Both the position numbers and the translations under genes were made by a program. The notes under the pieces were generated by a model. It did no database searches. It was not told the DNA's origin and saw only the letters and a program-made list of their open reading frames with translations. DNA of 61,423 nucleotides, taken from contig DATLGO010000096.1 in the NCBI GenBank assembly GCA_035540375.1, positions 1-61,423 of the forward strand. The letters run 5' to 3'. The DNA is from Candidatus Thermoplasmatota archaeon. Its GTDB lineage: Archaea > Thermoplasmatota > SW-10-69-26 > JACQPN01 > JAJPHT01. Below are positions 59,298 through 61,423 of this stretch, piece after piece (position 1 is the stretch's first letter; each line of letters begins with the position of its first letter).

Positions 59298-59371
59298 CAC
59301 CATGCCATGATGTGGCGTGTGACGGAGGCTCGCCCGGTTCATTGAGCCGCGGCCTCCTGGGAGACACACGC

Positions 59372-61036
59372 ATGCTACGCACGACACGAGCGGCGGCCAC
59401 GGCCCTCGCGCTCCTCCTCCTGGGCGGCGCGGTCGGCACGGTCGTCGCGGACCACCGTCCGATCCACGCCCACAATGCCGTGAAATGGGAAGTCGAAGAG
59501 AGCGAACGCCTGAAGCGCGCGGCCGAGGGCCAGGCGAACAACCTCGACACGCTGCCCTCGGAGCCCACGCGGATCCTCGACTCCGTGTACCTCACGCACG
59601 GACTCCTGACGAACCTCGCCGGGCCCCGGTACACCGTGAACCGCAACGGCGGGGAGGAGACCCTCGACGGGGACATCCTCCTGCCCGGACCGGGCCAGTT
59701 CTTCGCCTGGTACGGCTTCTGGGTGGACGTCGACGGCGACGGCCTCGTCGACTACAACGCGACGTGCGCCGAAGCCATCTGCACCGCGAATCCGGCGAAC
59801 GAGTTCGGCGCGACCAAGAATGGAACGAGCGCGGGCATGAACGACGTCGGCCCGACCCCCGGCGCGACCATCGTGGCCTTCGTCGACCCCGGGTCCCACC
59901 CCACGATCGACTCCAACTCGAACCCGACGCCGCAGCAGCCGGACTTCTACTACACGTACTTCGCGTTCGCGTCCTCGCCGGCCGAGTACCTCGACCGCGG
60001 CTACCCGTCCATCTATGTCGACGGATCGCTGCTCCAGACGTACCGCGTCGCGACGATGGCGAACGGGATGCTCTTCCCCGACCCGGAGACGGCGCGTCCC
60101 TTCACGTGCCCCGACGAGGACGACGCCTGCCTCGTGGACATCGATGTCTACCCGGCGGTCGCACCCGGGCCCATCGCCACCCTCTACGGCAGCACGGCCG
60201 CACCGATCGTGAACGAGCTGCCGGCGATCGACTTCTGGGCCGTCAACTCGCTTGCGCACGACGGGGGCAGCTGGCTCCCGGAGCCTGTGAAGCCCGTCGC
60301 GGGCCCCACGTGGGGAACGCTCACGCCGGGCTACCGCCTCGAGCACGAGGACCCCGGCTCGAGCGCCCACAACGTGACGATCGAGGGGTACCAGGCGGAT
60401 TACCACGCCTGGATCGACGTCCAGGGCTACTGGATGCAGACGGGCTTCGCGGTGCAGACGTACAACCTCTTCGGGTTCGGCGGCGCAAGCGGCCGGGAGC
60501 AATCCGCCTTCCCCGGCGCCTTCGCCGTCGGCGCCCACACCGGCGTCTGGAAGGACCTGAACGAGGACCGCGTCATCGGCGTCGCGCCCGACCCGTCCGA
60601 TCCCTACCAGAAGGGGACGAAGGTCGACCCGAACAATTACCACGACGGCACGGGCGAGTGGTTCGGCTGGTTCCCGTCCTCGGGATGCGAGGATCAAGAG
60701 AAGGCCGTCTACAACGTGACGCTCACGCCCCTCGCCCCGGGCGGGTGGGGAACGATCGGCGTGCTCGTCATCGACTACTTCGCGAACGAGCCGGACCGGT
60801 GGCACGTCGTCACCGGCGAGGAGCCCATCGTCGTCCCGATGGTCTGCTACACGTCCGACCCGAACCTCGGGGTCTGGTACGGCTACGACGCCGTCGTGTT
60901 CCCGACCGGCAACCGCGACACCTCGATCGAGATCGCGATGAGCCCGGCCGAGATCCGGTACCGGAGCAACGGCCTCAACGTGAAGGAGTCCGTGTGGGAC
61001 GTGGACATCATCGAGGCGCTCAACCCGTCGGTCTGA
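59372..61036 (+). CDS. Secreted protein with a calcium-loop motif, function unknown
   Basis: 554 residues. Signal peptide TALALLLLGGAVGTVVA; then a mostly beta domain with WVDVDGDGLVDYNA, an EF-hand-like DxDxDG calcium loop of the dockerin/thrombospondin-3 type, and a second one at DLNEDRVIGV. Cys pairs (CAEAIC, CPDEDDAC) may form disulfides, consistent with an outside location. No C-terminal helix, so it should be released or bound by other means. ATG 59372 has GGGAG upstream. A strong terminator follows. Confidence 0.8.
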   Translation: MLRTTRAAATALALLLLGGAVGTVVADHRPIHAHNAVKWEVEESERLKRAAEGQANNLDTLPSEPTRILDSVYLTHGLLTNLAGPRYTVNRNGGEETLDGDILLPGPGQFFAWYGFWVDVDGDGLVDYNATCAEAICTANPANEFGATKNGTSAGMNDVGPTPGATIVAFVDPGSHPTIDSNSNPTPQQPDFYYTYFAFASSPAEYLDRGYPSIYVDGSLLQTYRVATMANGMLFPDPETARPFTCPDEDDACLVDIDVYPAVAPGPIATLYGSTAAPIVNELPAIDFWAVNSLAHDGGSWLPEPVKPVAGPTWGTLTPGYRLEHEDPGSSAHNVTIEGYQADYHAWIDVQGYWMQTGFAVQTYNLFGFGGASGREQSAFPGAFAVGAHTGVWKDLNEDRVIGVAPDPSDPYQKGTKVDPNNYHDGTGEWFGWFPSSGCEDQEKAVYNVTLTPLAPGGWGTIGVLVIDYFANEPDRWHVVTGEEPIVVPMVCYTSDPNLGVWYGYDAVVFPTGNRDTSIEIAMSPAEIRYRSNGLNVKESVWDVDIIEALNPSV

Positions 61037-61044
61037 AGCCTTCG

Positions 61045-61084
61045 CGGACGGCCCGCCCTCCGGCGGGCCGTCCGATGCTTTTTT
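61045..61084 (+). terminator. Intrinsic-type terminator
   Basis: CGGACGGCCCGCC (61045-61057) pairs perfectly with 61062-61074 around the loop CTCC, and TTTTTT begins at 61079. It lies 9 bases after the stop of the secreted-protein gene. Confidence 0.8.
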
Positions 61085-61152
61085 CTGCCCATCCCGAGAC
61101 CCCGACAGCGCATCGCACGGGCCTCCCGCAAACCGGTCCACATCCCGGAACA

Positions 61153-61207
61153 GTTTATATGGCGGCCAGAGCGGGCTGGCGAGCCGTCGCGCCGCAAAGC
61201 TTAATAC
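61153..61207 (+). promoter_or_regulatory. Tandem TATA elements before the last gene
   Basis: GTTTATAT (61153-61160) and GCTTAATAC (61199-61207) are both good TATA candidates, with starts near 61183 and 61230. The first codon of the next gene is at 61298, so leaders would be about 70-115 bases. This is the opposite of the leaderless pattern elsewhere. No gene lies in 61037-61297. Confidence 0.55.
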
Positions 61208-61297
61208 TCGTTACTCCGGGTCTCCCGCCGGAGGCATTCGAGCGGGCTCTCGTCCGGACGGGTACCGGCGTGCCCGGATCCAGCCTCTTACCGTGAG

Positions 61298-61423
61298 GTG
61301 TGTCGACTGAAGAACCGTACCGTCCGCGTCAAGGCGTGGTCCGTCGCCTTCGTGCTCATCCTCCTCGGCAGCACCGCCGCCACCGGCGTGGCCGTGGTCG
61401 GCCCGACGACCCCTCCCCTCGAC
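61298..61423 (+). CDS. Start of a secreted protein (3' end cut off)
   Basis: 42 codons from GTG 61298 to the window edge. After LKNRTVRVKAWS a hydrophobic stretch VAFVLILLGSTAATGVAVV looks like a signal peptide or first membrane helix, then PTTPPLD. The product is unknown; it continues the block of surface-protein genes. The start is uncertain, as the leader is long. Confidence 0.55.
   Translation, partial: MCRLKNRTVRVKAWSVAFVLILLGSTAATGVAVVGPTTPPLD

Noticed and set aside
57290-61036. A single frame of about 1250 codons
   Set aside because: Its first two thirds are a shadow of the propeller gene in another frame; only the part from 59372 has a signal peptide and protein-like sequence.

Overview
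The window is chromosomal DNA of a strongly GC-rich archaeon. The evidence is a proteasome beta subunit, the KH/beta-lactamase termination nuclease aCPSF1, HerA-NurA and Mre11-Rad50, Hjc resolvase, archaeal-type ProRS, Dph2, archaeal triosephosphate isomerase, type II GAPDH, an HPS-RraA fusion, an archaellin and a PGF-CTERM surface protein. A euryarchaeal lineage such as Thermoplasmatota is likely, but the sequence alone does not fix it. Promoters follow a clear rule: a weak TATA element (CTTTAAG, CTTTTAT, CTTTAG, CTCAAG, TTCAAG) is centred 26-28 bases upstream of a start codon that is often GTG or TTG, so most first genes of operons should be leaderless. I used this rule to choose many starts.

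Layout. 1-5.9 kb: end of a helix-hairpin-helix protein, a candidate small RNA, Hjc, a CBS protein, a Zn-ribbon protein, a NUDIX hydrolase, ProRS, TrmJ and a membrane protein. 5.9-6.5 kb: a gene-free repeat region. 6.5-13 kb: a WYL-like protein, two site-2 proteases, CutA, MptE-like and DUF373 proteins and an HD hydrolase. 13-22.5 kb: a DNA-end-processing block (RNase H-fold exonuclease, NurA, HerA, Mre11, Rad50), interrupted by a second repeat region just before mre11. 22.6-30 kb: phosphoglycerate kinase, membrane and transport genes and a Cys/Met-metabolism PLP enzyme. 30-32.8 kb: psmB and aCPSF1, both with hairpins across their stop codons; the aCPSF1 hairpin is present twice.

32.9-50.6 kb: a sialidase-like lipoprotein, HPS-RraA, a ferritin-like protein, TpiA, TruA, an ALDH7-type dehydrogenase, archaellin, AlaX, several small proteins, a compact mfnA-like/hpt/dph2 operon, an alpha/beta hydrolase, two NAD(P)H-hydrate-dehydratase-like genes and an EamA transporter. 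50.6-50.9 kb: a cluster of perfect hairpins containing an inverted copy of the 6-kb repeat. 50.9-61.4 kb: GAPDH and a block of large secreted or membrane-anchored surface proteins, the last cut by the window end.

Genes that belong together: HerA-NurA-Mre11-Rad50 resect DNA ends for recombination, and Hjc resolves the junctions. Pgk, TpiA and GAPDH are lower-glycolysis enzymes scattered through the window. HPS-RraA probably links to pentose-phosphate supply. MptE-like, MfnA-like and NAD(P)HX-repair genes serve cofactor chemistry. psmB and aCPSF1 cover protein and RNA turnover. The most unusual signals are non-coding: the duplicated, covarying 65-bp palindrome at the aCPSF1 3' end, a promoter-linked candidate small RNA near 0.8 kb, G-quadruplex-prone CCCGGN arrays, and the hairpin cluster at 50.7 kb. 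I saw no rRNA, tRNA, CRISPR array, transposase or integrase gene.
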